Shown: positions 44,146 to 52,286, counted from the first letter of the stretch. The stretch: DNA of 64,000 nucleotides from Betaproteobacteria bacterium (GCA_016195915.1 JACPYS010000018.1:124001-188000); one strand, 5' to 3'. A program made the numbers and translations. Notes: generated by a model from the letters alone, not told the origin.

Positions 44146-44184
44146 CACGATGCGGGTTCCGGGGGCCCTTCGCAACCGTAACCG

Positions 44185-44745
44185 ATGACCGACCTGCCGG
44201 AGATCGTCGAGTCCCGTTCGGCAATAGACGGCTATGGCCGCCCGCAGCCGGCCGGTTTTCACCGTCTCACGGACGCGATGAACGCCATCGGCACCGTCTG
44301 GATTCTCGTACTGATGGTGCTGATCAACACCGACGTCATCGGGCGTGATGTTTTCGGCGCTCCGGTGCGCGGGGTGACCGAAATCGTCTCCATGTCCATC
44401 GTCGGCATCGTGTTCATCCAGCTTGCCGGCACCCTGCATGCCGGCAAGTTCACGCGCGCGGAGGTGCTGCTCGGATACCTCCAGCGCCGGCACCGGCGCC
44501 TCGCGCGCGCGCTGCAGGGTTTCTACCACCTCGTCGGGGCCGCACTGCTGGCGGTGATCTGCCGGGCGAGCTGCGGGCCGCTCGCGGAAGCCATCAGGAT
44601 CGGCGAGTACGTCGGCGCCGTGGGCGACTTCGTGGCGCCGATGTGGCCGGTGCGGCTGATCATCGTCCTTGGTTCTGCCTGCGCGACCCTCACGTTCCTG
44701 TTTCTGGCCCTCGACGATTTCAAGGCGGCGGGCGCCAGGCAATGA
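44185..44745 (+). CDS. TRAP transporter small permease, DctQ family
   Basis: The 186-residue protein has four hydrophobic segments: GTVWILVLMVLIN, MSIVGIVFIQLAG, a third near residues 115-130, and a fourth near 155-175. The first segment carries the usual DVIGRDVFGAPVRG loop with the conserved Asp/Gly-Arg. It pairs with the overlapping DctM gene and the DctP receptor. Confidence 0.9.
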   Translation: MTDLPEIVESRSAIDGYGRPQPAGFHRLTDAMNAIGTVWILVLMVLINTDVIGRDVFGAPVRGVTEIVSMSIVGIVFIQLAGTLHAGKFTRAEVLLGYLQRRHRRLARALQGFYHLVGAALLAVICRASCGPLAEAIRIGEYVGAVGDFVAPMWPVRLIIVLGSACATLTFLFLALDDFKAAGARQ

Positions 44746-46067
44746 CCTGGAACGTGCTCGTATCGCTGGGTTCGCTCGCCTTGATGCTGGTGTTGATCTA
44801 CTGCGGCATGCATGTCGCAGTCGTGCTCGGCCTGCTGTCGTTCGTCGGGGTGTGGCTCATCAAGTCCGACGTCGAAATCGCCGCGAATCTCCTCGCGCAG
44901 GCGGCGAGCGATGCCGTTGCCAGCCATATCTTCGGCGTCGTGCCGCTGTTCGTGCTGATGGGATTCCTGGTCGCCATCGCGGACATCGGCAAGGACGCCT
45001 TCGAAGTTGCGAACCAGCTTTTCCGCAAGCTGAAGGGCGGCCTGGGCGTCGCCACCGTCGCGGCCAACGCGGTGTTTGCCGCCATCACCGGCATTTCCAT
45101 TGCCTCGGCAGCCGTATTCACACGCGTCGCCGTGCCGCAAATGCTGCGCTTCGGCTATACGCCGCGCTTTGCGGTCGGCGTGGTCGCCGGATCGTCGGTG
45201 CTCGGCATGCTGATCCCGCCCTCGCTGCTGATGATTCTGTACGGTTTCCTCGCCAACCAGTCGGTGGGCGCGATGTTCACCGCGGGCATCGTGCCCGGGC
45301 TGCTGCTCGCGCTCGCCTATTGCGCCGGCATCATCGTCATGGCCTACGCTGTTCCGTCGTCTGTCTTCGTGCGCGGCGGCGGCGCCGCTTCGAGTGCCGG
45401 CGGCGAGCCGCGCATGAGCGCCGCAGAAATGCTCCTCAAGCTGGGGCCCGCGCTGCTGCTGATCGTGATCTGCCTGGGCGGCATCTATGCCGGCGCCTTC
45501 ACGGCCACGGAAGCCGGCGCAGTGGGTGCGCTACTGTCGCTGATCATCGCACTGCTGAGGCGCAGGCTGGACCGGAACAAGTTCTGGCAGGTGCTCGTCG
45601 AGACCGGGCATGTGACGGTTTCGATTTCCTTTCTCATCATCTGCGCCAACATCTACACCCGCATGCTGGCGATGTCCGGCACCCCGCAGTTCCTGGTCGA
45701 GACGATGGCGAGCGCCGGCCTGGGCGTGTACGGATTCATCGCCATCTACGTCTTCATCGTGCTGCTCCTGGGCACCATCATCGACTCGTCGTCCATCATG
45801 CTGATCTGCCTGCCGCTGATGCTGCCAATCGCCGAGACCTTGCAGCTCAACATGATCTGGTTCGGCGTGGTCACCGTGGTGGCGGTCGAGATCGGGCTGC
45901 TGACCCCGCCCTTCGGGCTCTCGGTGTATGTCATCAAGAGCACGCTGAACGATCCGCGCGTGGGTCTCGGAGATATTTTCATGGGGACTGCGCCGTTTGC
46001 TGCAATCATGTTCGTCGTGCTCCTGCTGCTGATCGCGTTTCCCCGCTTGAGCCTGGTTCTGCTCTGA
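44742..46067 (+). CDS. TRAP transporter large permease, DctM family
   Basis: The 441-residue protein is the ion-coupled transport subunit with about 12 hydrophobic helices, including LVLIYCGMHVAVVLGLLSFVG, GVVPLFVLMGFLVAIADIG and FTATEAGAVGALLSLIIALL. The ATG at 44742 overlaps the DctQ stop (ATGA), which fixes the start. Genes for the receptor and small subunit directly precede it. Confidence 0.95.
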   Translation: MTWNVLVSLGSLALMLVLIYCGMHVAVVLGLLSFVGVWLIKSDVEIAANLLAQAASDAVASHIFGVVPLFVLMGFLVAIADIGKDAFEVANQLFRKLKGGLGVATVAANAVFAAITGISIASAAVFTRVAVPQMLRFGYTPRFAVGVVAGSSVLGMLIPPSLLMILYGFLANQSVGAMFTAGIVPGLLLALAYCAGIIVMAYAVPSSVFVRGGGAASSAGGEPRMSAAEMLLKLGPALLLIVICLGGIYAGAFTATEAGAVGALLSLIIALLRRRLDRNKFWQVLVETGHVTVSISFLIICANIYTRMLAMSGTPQFLVETMASAGLGVYGFIAIYVFIVLLLGTIIDSSSIMLICLPLMLPIAETLQLNMIWFGVVTVVAVEIGLLTPPFGLSVYVIKSTLNDPRVGLGDIFMGTAPFAAIMFVVLLLLIAFPRLSLVLL

Positions 46068-46091
46068 CTCGTTGACACAAGGACAATCCCC

Positions 46092-46904
46092 ATGCCGCGC
46101 AAGATCATCGACCTCTCGATTTATATCGAAAACGACGTCGTCTCCGACCCGCCGCCGTTCTCCCCGAAAATCCAGTACGTGGACCACAGCATGTCGCTCG
46201 GCCAGATGCTGCCGTTCTTCCCCGGCCTCAAGGCCGAAGACCTGCCCGACGGCGAGGCCTGGGCGGTGGAAAAGGTCGATCTCATCACCCACAACGGCAC
46301 GCATCTGGATGCCCCCTACCACTTTGCCTCGACCATGAACGGCGGCGAGCGGGCCATCACCATCGACGAGGTCGACCTGGACTGGTGCTTTCAGCCCGGC
46401 GTGAAACTGGATTTCCGGCATTTTCCCGATGGTTACGTGGTGAGCGCAGAGGACGTGGAGCGCGAACTGGCGCGCATCGGCCACCAACTCCGGCCGCTGG
46501 AGATCGTGGTCGTAAACACGCGCGCCGGCGCGCGGTACGGCAACGACGACTACGTCACCGCAGGCTGCGGCATGGGCTACGCCGCGACCATGCATCTGCT
46601 CGAGCGCGGCGTGCGGCTGACCGGCACCGACGCCTGGAGCTGGGATGCGCCCTTTGTCTACACCGCGGAGAAATACCGGCAAACGGGCAATGCGAAATTA
46701 ATCTGGGAGGGGCACAAGGCGGGGCGGGACATCGGCTACTGCCACCTGGAGAAACTGCACAACCTCGAAGCATTGCCGGCGACAGGGTTCATGATTACCT
46801 GTTTCCCGGTCAAGATCCGCGCGGCTTCCGCCGGCTGGACGCGCGCGGTCGCGATCTTCGACGATGCGCTCCTGGAGGCGACGCGGCAAAACCAGGCCGC
46901 GTAG
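46092..46904 (+). CDS. Cyclase family protein (kynurenine-formamidase-like)
   Basis: The 270-residue cyclase-superfamily protein has the metal motif HNGTHLDAPYH (His67, His71, Asp73, His77). Relatives are metal-dependent amidohydrolases such as kynurenine formamidase or isatin hydrolase; the substrate here is not known. ATG 46092 lies 24 bp after dctM and 42 bp before the next Bug receptor, so it probably acts on the compound these transporters import. Confidence 0.9.
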   Translation: MPRKIIDLSIYIENDVVSDPPPFSPKIQYVDHSMSLGQMLPFFPGLKAEDLPDGEAWAVEKVDLITHNGTHLDAPYHFASTMNGGERAITIDEVDLDWCFQPGVKLDFRHFPDGYVVSAEDVERELARIGHQLRPLEIVVVNTRAGARYGNDDYVTAGCGMGYAATMHLLERGVRLTGTDAWSWDAPFVYTAEKYRQTGNAKLIWEGHKAGRDIGYCHLEKLHNLEALPATGFMITCFPVKIRAASAGWTRAVAIFDDALLEATRQNQAA

Positions 46905-46946
46905 AACGCAGGTCGGCGCCCCCGCAGGCAATCCCGGAGAACAGCC

Positions 46947-47915
46947 ATGAGGTCCGTCTTTCTCGCGATCGCAATGGTTGCCGCGTTCGTCGTCGCGCAA
47001 TCTGGGCACGCCCAGCCCTATCCCGCGAAACCGATACGGCTCGTGCTGCCCTATCCGCCGGGCGGGCTGTCCGACGTGATTGCGCGCGCGCTGGTGCAGA
47101 AGATGGGCGACACGCTGGGCCAGCCGCTGGTGCTCGAGAACATACCGGGCGCGGGCAGCACCGTCGGGACCTCGGCGGTGGCGCGCGCTGCGCCCAACGG
47201 CTATACGCTGCTGTTCGCTTACTCGAGCGGCCTCACCATCGGCCCGGGGTTGTATGCCAAGCCCGGATACGATCCGCTCGTCTCGTTCGTTCCGATCGGC
47301 ACGGTGGCGCGCTTCTTCTACGTTCTCGCGGCGCATTCGAGTCTTCCCGCCGGGAACGTGCGCGAGCTGATCGCCTACGCCAAAGCTAACCCAGGGAAGA
47401 TCGCGCTCGGAACCCCGGGGATCGGCGCAACGCCCCACCTGTTGGGCGAGATCTTCAAGGAGAGCGCCGGGGTCGACATCGTTCACGTTCCGTACAAGGG
47501 GGGCGGCCCGCTCACGATCGACCTGCTGGCGGGGCGCGTTTCCCTCTCGTGGGACGGCGTGGCGAACGTGCGCTCCGGCATTCAGTCGGGAAAACTGAAA
47601 CCGCTTGCGGTGACCACGCCTTCGCGATTGCCCGAGTTCCCCGAGATCCAGACGATCACCGAGGCGGGCATGCCGGAACTGGCGATCTACACCTGGACCG
47701 CGCTGCTTGCTCCCGCGGGCACGCCGCGTGAGATCACCTCGCGGCTCGAAGATGCACTGAACAAGGCACTGGCAACACCGGACCTGCGCGAGGCCTACGC
47801 AGGCCGCGGGCTGGAGGTATTCCCGAATACGCCCGAACAGGTGAGCGAACTCATGCGCGCCGAGCTTCCGCGCTGGGCCGCCGTCATCAAGCGCGCCAAC
47901 GTCAAGGTTGAATGA
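46947..47915 (+). CDS. Bug/TctC-family periplasmic receptor
   Basis: The 322-residue receptor has a signal peptide MRSVFLAIAMVAAFVVAQSGHAQ. Bug motifs are YPAKPIRLVLPYPPGGLSDVIAR, GQPLVLENIPGAGSTVG, ARAAPNGYT and HVPYKGGGPLTIDLLAG. It follows the cyclase gene, so a third uptake protein is part of this catabolic block. The YhaV toxin gene converges on it with 4 bp between stops. Confidence 0.93.
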   Translation: MRSVFLAIAMVAAFVVAQSGHAQPYPAKPIRLVLPYPPGGLSDVIARALVQKMGDTLGQPLVLENIPGAGSTVGTSAVARAAPNGYTLLFAYSSGLTIGPGLYAKPGYDPLVSFVPIGTVARFFYVLAAHSSLPAGNVRELIAYAKANPGKIALGTPGIGATPHLLGEIFKESAGVDIVHVPYKGGGPLTIDLLAGRVSLSWDGVANVRSGIQSGKLKPLAVTTPSRLPEFPEIQTITEAGMPELAIYTWTALLAPAGTPREITSRLEDALNKALATPDLREAYAGRGLEVFPNTPEQVSELMRAELPRWAAVIKRANVKVE

Positions 47916-47919
47916 GCAA

Positions 47920-48417
47920 TCAAAGCGATGAGCTTAACCTGGCGATGCCCTTCGACGAGGCGCGCGACTCCTTGAGCAACGTGTCCCAGTCTTCAGGCGG
48001 GTGGCCGCGTTCGAGCATCTTGCGAAACACGCGGCAGGCATCGCCGCTCGATTCGCAGGCGCGCTTGCTGTCGTCGTCATTGACCCAGGCATAGACGATG
48101 ATCTTTTGTGCGGCGTGGAAGCGGAAGAACAACCGGTACTGCTGATAGAACCTGGCGCGGAACCAGTGCTTGCGATCGTCGCCCAGGGCGCCGCCCTGCC
48201 GGTATTCCGGACGCGCAGGATCTTCGGGAATGACCTCGAGCGCCAGTTTGGCGATTGCCGCCGGGCGCTTGGTGCTGTTCTTGTGCTTGTAGCCCCTGGG
48301 GTCCCTGGCTTTGAGGCGTCCGACCTTCGCGATCAAGGCTTCCACTTGTTCGACAAACAACGGATGGGCAAACAGGCTCCAGCCGTTGACCGACAACGGC
48401 GTGTTGGCCCGGGTCAT
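47920..48417 (-). CDS. yhaV: YhaV-family ribosome-dependent mRNA interferase toxin
   Basis: The 165-residue type II toxin shows the YhaV signature LFAHPLFVEQVEALIAKV, YKHKNSTKRPAAIAKLALEVIPEDPARPEYRQG, HWFRARFYQQYRLFFRFHAA and KIIVYAWVNDDDSKRA. Characterised relatives cleave mRNA in a translation-dependent way. The ATG at 48417 overlaps the prlF stop (4 bp), the usual operon arrangement with the antitoxin first. Confidence 0.92.
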   Translation of the reverse strand: MTRANTPLSVNGWSLFAHPLFVEQVEALIAKVGRLKARDPRGYKHKNSTKRPAAIAKLALEVIPEDPARPEYRQGGALGDDRKHWFRARFYQQYRLFFRFHAAQKIIVYAWVNDDDSKRACESSGDACRVFRKMLERGHPPEDWDTLLKESRASSKGIARLSSSL

Positions 48418-48776
48418 TCGCCGGCAGGATCGAGCGCGGCCTCGAGGTCGACCTTGACGCCTTTGGCCAGGGCGCGCATGCGCCTGGCGAGTCCGGCATT
48501 GATGGCGCGCACATGCCGGGGATGGGCGGCGATGTCCCGGGCCAGGAAATCGAGAAACGATCCGAGCACCGGATCGTCCGCATCCTCGGTGCGCCGCAGG
48601 ACCACGGAGCCGTCACCTTGCACCAGGTAGCGGATGCGGTCGCGCTTGCGCAGTTTGAGCGCGCGGCGCACGCCGTCCGGCACGGTGGTCTGATAGCGGT
48701 CGGTCAGCGTGGATTCCAGTTCGACGGTGGCGGGCACGATGACTTCCCGATCGGAGGGGGTGGGGGCTGGAAACAT
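48414..48776 (-). CDS. prlF: PrlF-family antitoxin
   Basis: The 120-residue AbrB-like swapped-hairpin DNA-binding protein is the antitoxin of YhaV. The N-terminal region ATVELESTLTDRYQTTVPDGVRRALKLRKRDRIRYLV is the AbrB domain; the C-terminal helices contact the toxin. A 9-bp-armed inverted repeat directly upstream of ATG 48776 is a likely operator. Confidence 0.92.
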   Translation of the reverse strand: MFPAPTPSDREVIVPATVELESTLTDRYQTTVPDGVRRALKLRKRDRIRYLVQGDGSVVLRRTEDADDPVLGSFLDFLARDIAAHPRHVRAINAGLARRMRALAKGVKVDLEAALDPAGE

Positions 48777-48796
48777 GGTAATGCAAATGCATTACC
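48777..48796 (-). promoter_or_regulatory. Inverted repeat operator candidate before prlF
   Basis: Arms GGTAATGCA (48777-48785) and TGCATTACC (48788-48796) flank 2 nt and abut the prlF ATG. The AbrB-like antitoxin is expected to bind and repress its own promoter. Confidence 0.65.
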
Positions 48797-48799
48797 AGG

Positions 48800-49084
48800 T
48801 CAATCTGCGGGCGTCGTCCGGCCGCTGGTGCTGGTGAACGTGCCGGGCGCCGCAAGCCCCATTCAGCGCTCCGGCGGGCGTGCCGCCCTGCCGCTCGCAC
48901 CACTCGCGCACGGAAATCGGGTGCAGCCGGAAGGGCAGGTAGCGCCCGGCCAGCGAAGGGAGGAAGGAAAGCGTTGCATCATCTGCCGGCAAAGCGTGGC
49001 CTCGCCGAGCTGTCGCGGGCCGGCAAGCGGGACCATCCCGCGTTACAGGTCGGCGGCGATCAGAGCGTCGAGATAACGCTGCAT
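48800..49084 (-). pseudogene. Decayed AAA ATPase (DUF4143-type) gene
   Basis: From ATG 49084 the minus strand reads MQRYLDALIAADL, then TAA, then RGMVPLAGPRQLGEATLCRQ. This matches the start of DUF4143-type ATPases, with the Walker A GPRQ.GKT degraded to GPRQLGEAT (Lys lost). A shift of frame then gives SLAGRYLPFRLHPISVREW, which is a later piece of the same family. The central ATPase part and the C-terminal half are missing. This piece lies between prlF and the DUF433 pair. Confidence 0.65.
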
Positions 49085-49104
49085 GGCGACTAATTTGTCT
49101 TTCT

Positions 49105-49132
49105 CTGCAAAAAAGTCGCGACTTTTTTGCAG
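49105..49132. promoter_or_regulatory. 28-bp perfect palindrome upstream of the decayed ATPase
   Basis: Arm CTGCAAAAAAGTCG (49105-49118) and its exact complement (49119-49132) meet without a spacer. It ends 20 bp before the ATPase ATG (49084). Its A/T-rich arms contrast with the GC-rich surroundings. It could be an operator or a remnant of a mobile element end. Confidence 0.55.
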
Positions 49133-49182
49133 AATGCGAACAAATAGTCGAAATCTGGCGAATCGCCAAGCTTGAGCCGATG

Positions 49183-49219
49183 CGCCTCGCCACCTTGTCC
49201 ATGGTCTCGCGCCGTGGTC
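49183..49219 (-). repeat. Partial copy of the ubiD 3' end
   Basis: 49183-49219 matches 49913-49949 (inside the ubiD C-terminus) at about 30 of 37 positions. On the minus strand both encode RRETMD followed by a similar basic segment (KVARR versus RVAAR). It lies upstream of the DUF433-DUF5615 pair, so that pair is flanked by direct copies of this ubiD end. Confidence 0.5.
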
Positions 49220-49255
49220 GAAGCAGCACTGGCCGAGCACCGCTGTGGTGGTAGC

Positions 49256-49492
49256 ATGGCACCCGTGAGTTACCAGGATCGCATCGTCGTTGACCCCGCG
49301 ATTCGCAGCGGCAAACCCTGCATCAAGGGTACGCGGATCACGGTGTACGACATCCTCGAATACCTCGCCGGAGGGATGTCGGAGGACGACATTCTGCGGG
49401 ACTTCCAGGGAATCGCGCGCGAGGACGTCAGGGCAGCACTCGAGTTCGCCGCCGCACGCGAACGCAAGCTCGCGGTCTCGTCGGCCGGGTGA
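49256..49492 (+). CDS. DUF433 domain protein (antitoxin-like)
   Basis: The 78-residue protein has YQDRIVVDPAIRSGKPCIKGTRITVYDILEYLAGGMSEDDIL, then a DNA-binding-like helix pair ending FQGIAREDVRAALEFAAA. This is the DUF433 (VapB45-like) pattern, found as the partner of PIN-like DUF5615 proteins. ATG 49256 or GTG 49265 could be the start; the upstream stretch to 49172 is unlikely. The next gene overlaps its stop (GTGA). Confidence 0.88.
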   Translation: MAPVSYQDRIVVDPAIRSGKPCIKGTRITVYDILEYLAGGMSEDDILRDFQGIAREDVRAALEFAAARERKLAVSSAG

Positions 49493-49827
49493 AGCTCCTC
49501 TTCGACGAGAACCTGAGCGCCAGGCTCGTCGGACTTCTGCAGGCCGAATATCCCGGTAGCGCCCACGTCGAGCAGCTGCTCGGTCGCGGGTACGGCGACG
49601 GCCAAGTCTGGGACCATGCGCGCGCGAGCGGTTTCGCGATCGCGTCGAAGGACAATGACTTTCGCCAACGCGCGTTTCTGCTCGGACCGCCGCCCAAGGT
49701 GGTGTGGCTTTCGGTCGGCAACGCCGGCTCCGACGCGATCGCCGCGCTCCTGAAGGCACGCGCGGGCGATCTTCAGCGGTTCGATGCGAACCCTGAGGAG
49801 GCGCTCATCGTAATCGAGCGGTTCTAA
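49489..49827 (+). CDS. DUF5615 PIN-like protein (putative toxin)
   Basis: The 112-residue protein begins MKLLFDENLSARLVGLLQ, has an acidic active-site-like KDNDFRQRA, and is a compact PIN-like fold with a small acidic cluster (Asp6, Glu7, then the Asp of KDNDF). Paired with DUF433 it resembles VapC45-type toxin-antitoxin modules. The GTG at 49489 overlaps the DUF433 stop. Nuclease activity is inferred. Confidence 0.85.
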   Translation: MKLLFDENLSARLVGLLQAEYPGSAHVEQLLGRGYGDGQVWDHARASGFAIASKDNDFRQRAFLLGPPPKVVWLSVGNAGSDAIAALLKARAGDLQRFDANPEEALIVIERF

Positions 49828-49887
49828 AGTTGATCGCCTACGCGCGCCAAACTCAGGTTCGAGTAGGCAGGGCGCCGCAGGGCCCGC

Positions 49888-51267
49888 TCACCGGAACCCG
49901 TAGTCCTTCCAGCGCGCCGCCACCCTGTCCATCGTCTCGCGCCTCGGTTCGGCGACGGTCCCCTTGAAATCCTTCTTTCGCGTCGCGTCGATCAGGATCT
50001 TGTCGGTGAGGCCGTCGGCGTCCGACGATGGATCGAGCTTCGTGCCGCGCGCGCGGGGAAGGATCATGATGTCGCGCTCGGCCTGGACGCGCGTGAGCAC
50101 CGCCCATTCGACTTCCTCGGGATCGAACAAGTTGATGTCGTCGTCGACCACCACCACCTCCTTCCACAGTGAGCCCCGCGTCCACATCGAAGCGGCGAGC
50201 AGGTTCTTCACCATACCCGGGTAGGTGGTCTTCGAATCGACCTGCACCACGAGCTTGATCGACAGCCCGCTCGGTGGCGCGTACGCGGCCTTGACCGGGG
50301 GAAAACGCACCTTGAGCTCGTGCTCGGCCTGGATGCCGTAAGAAAGGCCGTTGATCCACAGATGCTCGTGCGGCGGCCGGCCGAGCCAGATGTTGTGATA
50401 GATCGCGTCCTCGCGCCGCGTGATCGCCTTGACCGTCATGTAGCTCTCGTTTTCCACCGTGGTGGTGGTGTAGCCGAGGAACTCGCCGAACGGCCCTTCG
50501 GTGCCGGTCGGCGGCGGGATGCGCATCTCGCACTCGAGCACGATGCTCGCGTGCGCCGGGACTTCGCAGTCGATGGTTTTGCAGCGGACCATTTCGACCG
50601 GCTTGCGGCGCAAGCCGCCCGCGATATCCATTTCGTTCGCGCCCAGCATCGGCTCGAACTGGCTTGCGACGTAGACGGCCGGGTCCACGCCGATCGCCAC
50701 CGCTATCTGCAGCACTTGGCTGCCGCGCGCCTCGGCTTTTTTCAGGAATGCCCAGCCGTGGTGGTTGGGGATGAAGCGCAGGTAGAGCTCGTTTCGCGAG
50801 CGCACCATCATGCGGTAGATGGCGAGGTTGTAGCCGAGTTCGGGGTCCTTGAGGATGACGTGGCCCGCAGTCAGGTAGCGGCCGCCGTCGTCGGGGTTGT
50901 TGGTGACGATAGGCAGATCGTCGAGGTTCACCGCGTCGCCGGTTGAGACGATCTGCTGGCAGGGGGCGCGGGAGACGATTTCGGGGCGGATCAGGTTTCC
51001 GGCGCGCCGCATGGTTTCGGCGTACAGGTCCTGTTCTGTGGTTTCGAGGGCGATTGCAATCCTGCGGTTGCTTGCGAGGAGTTGGCCGGCAACGGGGATG
51101 CGCGAGCCCTTGACGTTCTCGAACAGGACGGCGGGACCCTTGAGCAGATTCAGGCGTCGGCACACGGCACCGATCTCGCCGGCCGGATCGACTTCGAGCG
51201 CAATGCGCTGCAGTTCTCCCTCGTCGTCGAGTCGGGCCAGGAAGCTGGCGAGGCTGTCGAATGGCAT
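49888..51267 (-). CDS. UbiD family decarboxylase
   Basis: The 459-residue prenylated-FMN-dependent (de)carboxylase of the UbiD superfamily decarboxylates aromatic or unsaturated acids. Signatures are LNLLKGPAVLFENVKGS near the N-terminus, the TNNPDDGGRYLTAGHVILKDPE segment, and EGPFGEFLGYTT in the active-site region containing the conserved Glu. It is shorter than UbiD proper (about 490-500) and has no UbiX or UbiE neighbour, so it is probably a catabolic member rather than ubiquinone biosynthesis. It stands alone within the toxin-antitoxin island. Confidence 0.92.
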   Translation of the reverse strand: MPFDSLASFLARLDDEGELQRIALEVDPAGEIGAVCRRLNLLKGPAVLFENVKGSRIPVAGQLLASNRRIAIALETTEQDLYAETMRRAGNLIRPEIVSRAPCQQIVSTGDAVNLDDLPIVTNNPDDGGRYLTAGHVILKDPELGYNLAIYRMMVRSRNELYLRFIPNHHGWAFLKKAEARGSQVLQIAVAIGVDPAVYVASQFEPMLGANEMDIAGGLRRKPVEMVRCKTIDCEVPAHASIVLECEMRIPPPTGTEGPFGEFLGYTTTTVENESYMTVKAITRREDAIYHNIWLGRPPHEHLWINGLSYGIQAEHELKVRFPPVKAAYAPPSGLSIKLVVQVDSKTTYPGMVKNLLAASMWTRGSLWKEVVVVDDDINLFDPEEVEWAVLTRVQAERDIMILPRARGTKLDPSSDADGLTDKILIDATRKKDFKGTVAEPRRETMDRVAARWKDYGFR

Positions 51268-51416
51268 GCTGCACTTCCCTGATGGCGGATGAGCTTATGT
51301 TATTCCATCGATATGGCGTCGAATCAGGCGGATAGATTTCTGAGTCAGTCCGCGGCGTCGAGAGGAGATGCGCGCGCCGCCGCGCGAACTGCTGCTTGCG
51401 CCTCAGCACCTGTAGG

Positions 51417-51422
51417 TATACT
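51417..51422 (+). promoter_or_regulatory. Candidate -10 box of abiEi
   Basis: TATACT lies 51 bp upstream of ATG 51474 and directly before the inverted repeat. A weak TTGCGC (51396-51401) could be -35. Position relative to the repeat fits autorepression. Confidence 0.5.
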
Positions 51423-51426
51423 CTAT

Positions 51427-51461
51427 GCAACGTAAGTTACTCTATTCGGTGTTTACGTTGC
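51427..51461 (+). promoter_or_regulatory. AbiEi operator candidate (inverted repeat)
   Basis: Perfect 9-bp arms GCAACGTAA (51427-51435) and TTACGTTGC (51453-51461) with a 17-bp spacer lie 12 bp before the abiEi ATG. AbiEi antitoxins are known to repress their own promoters by binding inverted repeats. An 8-bp direct repeat TACTCTAT (51419-51426 and 51438-51445) overlaps. Confidence 0.7.
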
Positions 51462-51473
51462 TCTAAATATCAT

Positions 51474-52286
51474 ATGCTGACCATCGGCGGTCTTCGAGGG
51501 GCGTCACGCGAGCGGCTGTCGAAAGTGCTGCGGCAAGCCAAGGGCAGCATTTCCCCTGCCGACGCTTCGCGTGCCCTGAACGTCGAACAGGGTGAAGCGG
51601 CGCGACTGCTCTCGAGGTGGTCTTCCCGCGGATGGCTGAGCCGGGTGCGGCGCGGCCTGTACGTGCCGGTCCCGCTTGAATCTTCCACTGCGGATCTCCC
51701 GCTCGAGGACACGTGGGTCATAGCGGATCGGCTTTTCGCTCCCTGTTACATCGGCGGCTGGAGCGCAGCGGCGCATTGGGGTCTGACCGAGCAACTGTTT
51801 CGTCCGGTACTCGTTGTGACCACCCGCCGTCCGCGCGCGCGCCGCGTGGAAGCGCGGGGTGCCGTGTTCCTCGTGCGCACGGTAGGCCAGAGAGCCATGT
51901 TCGGCCTGAAGCCGGTCTGGAGAGGTACGGTCAAGCTAAACCTGTCTGATCCGACGCGCACGCTCCTCGATCTTCTCGACACGCCTGCTGTCGGTGGTGG
52001 GATCAGATCAGTGCTCGATATCCTCAAGTCCTATTTCAGCTCCGCACATCGCGACCCGGGCCTTCTCGTTCGATACGCCGACCAGCTCGGAAACAAAGCA
52101 GTGTTCAAGAGGCTCGGCTATCTTGCGGCGACGTTCGCGCCAAACGAAGCAGAGCTGGTGGCGGAGTGCCGCAAGCGGCTATCCGCGGGGAATGCCCAGC
52201 TTGATCCGAAACTTCCCGGTGAGCGTCTTATTACGACCTGGCGCCTGCGAATTCCTGCGGGCTTCGCCGCGGTTCCGAAGGCATGA
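51474..52286 (+). CDS. abiEi: AbiEi-family antitoxin/repressor of a type IV toxin-antitoxin system
   Basis: The 270-residue antitoxin has an N-terminal winged-helix domain: GSISPADASRALNVEQGEAARLLSRWSSRGWLSRVRRGLYVPVP (about residues 22-65). The following AbiEi_1 domain covers most of the rest, with YIGGWSAAAHWGLTEQ and DPTRTLLDLLDTPA. ATG 51474 was chosen because the wHTH starts just after it. The toxin gene's ATG overlaps its stop (4 bp). Known AbiEi proteins repress their own operon and neutralise the toxin without direct protein contact. Confidence 0.9.
   Translation: MLTIGGLRGASRERLSKVLRQAKGSISPADASRALNVEQGEAARLLSRWSSRGWLSRVRRGLYVPVPLESSTADLPLEDTWVIADRLFAPCYIGGWSAAAHWGLTEQLFRPVLVVTTRRPRARRVEARGAVFLVRTVGQRAMFGLKPVWRGTVKLNLSDPTRTLLDLLDTPAVGGGIRSVLDILKSYFSSAHRDPGLLVRYADQLGNKAVFKRLGYLAATFAPNEAELVAECRKRLSAGNAQLDPKLPGERLITTWRLRIPAGFAAVPKA

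Noticed and set aside
48797-49255. Intact small genes in the gap between prlF and the DUF433 gene
   Set aside because: The open frames are fragments of the decayed ATPase or the ubiD-end copy, with stops and frameshifts.
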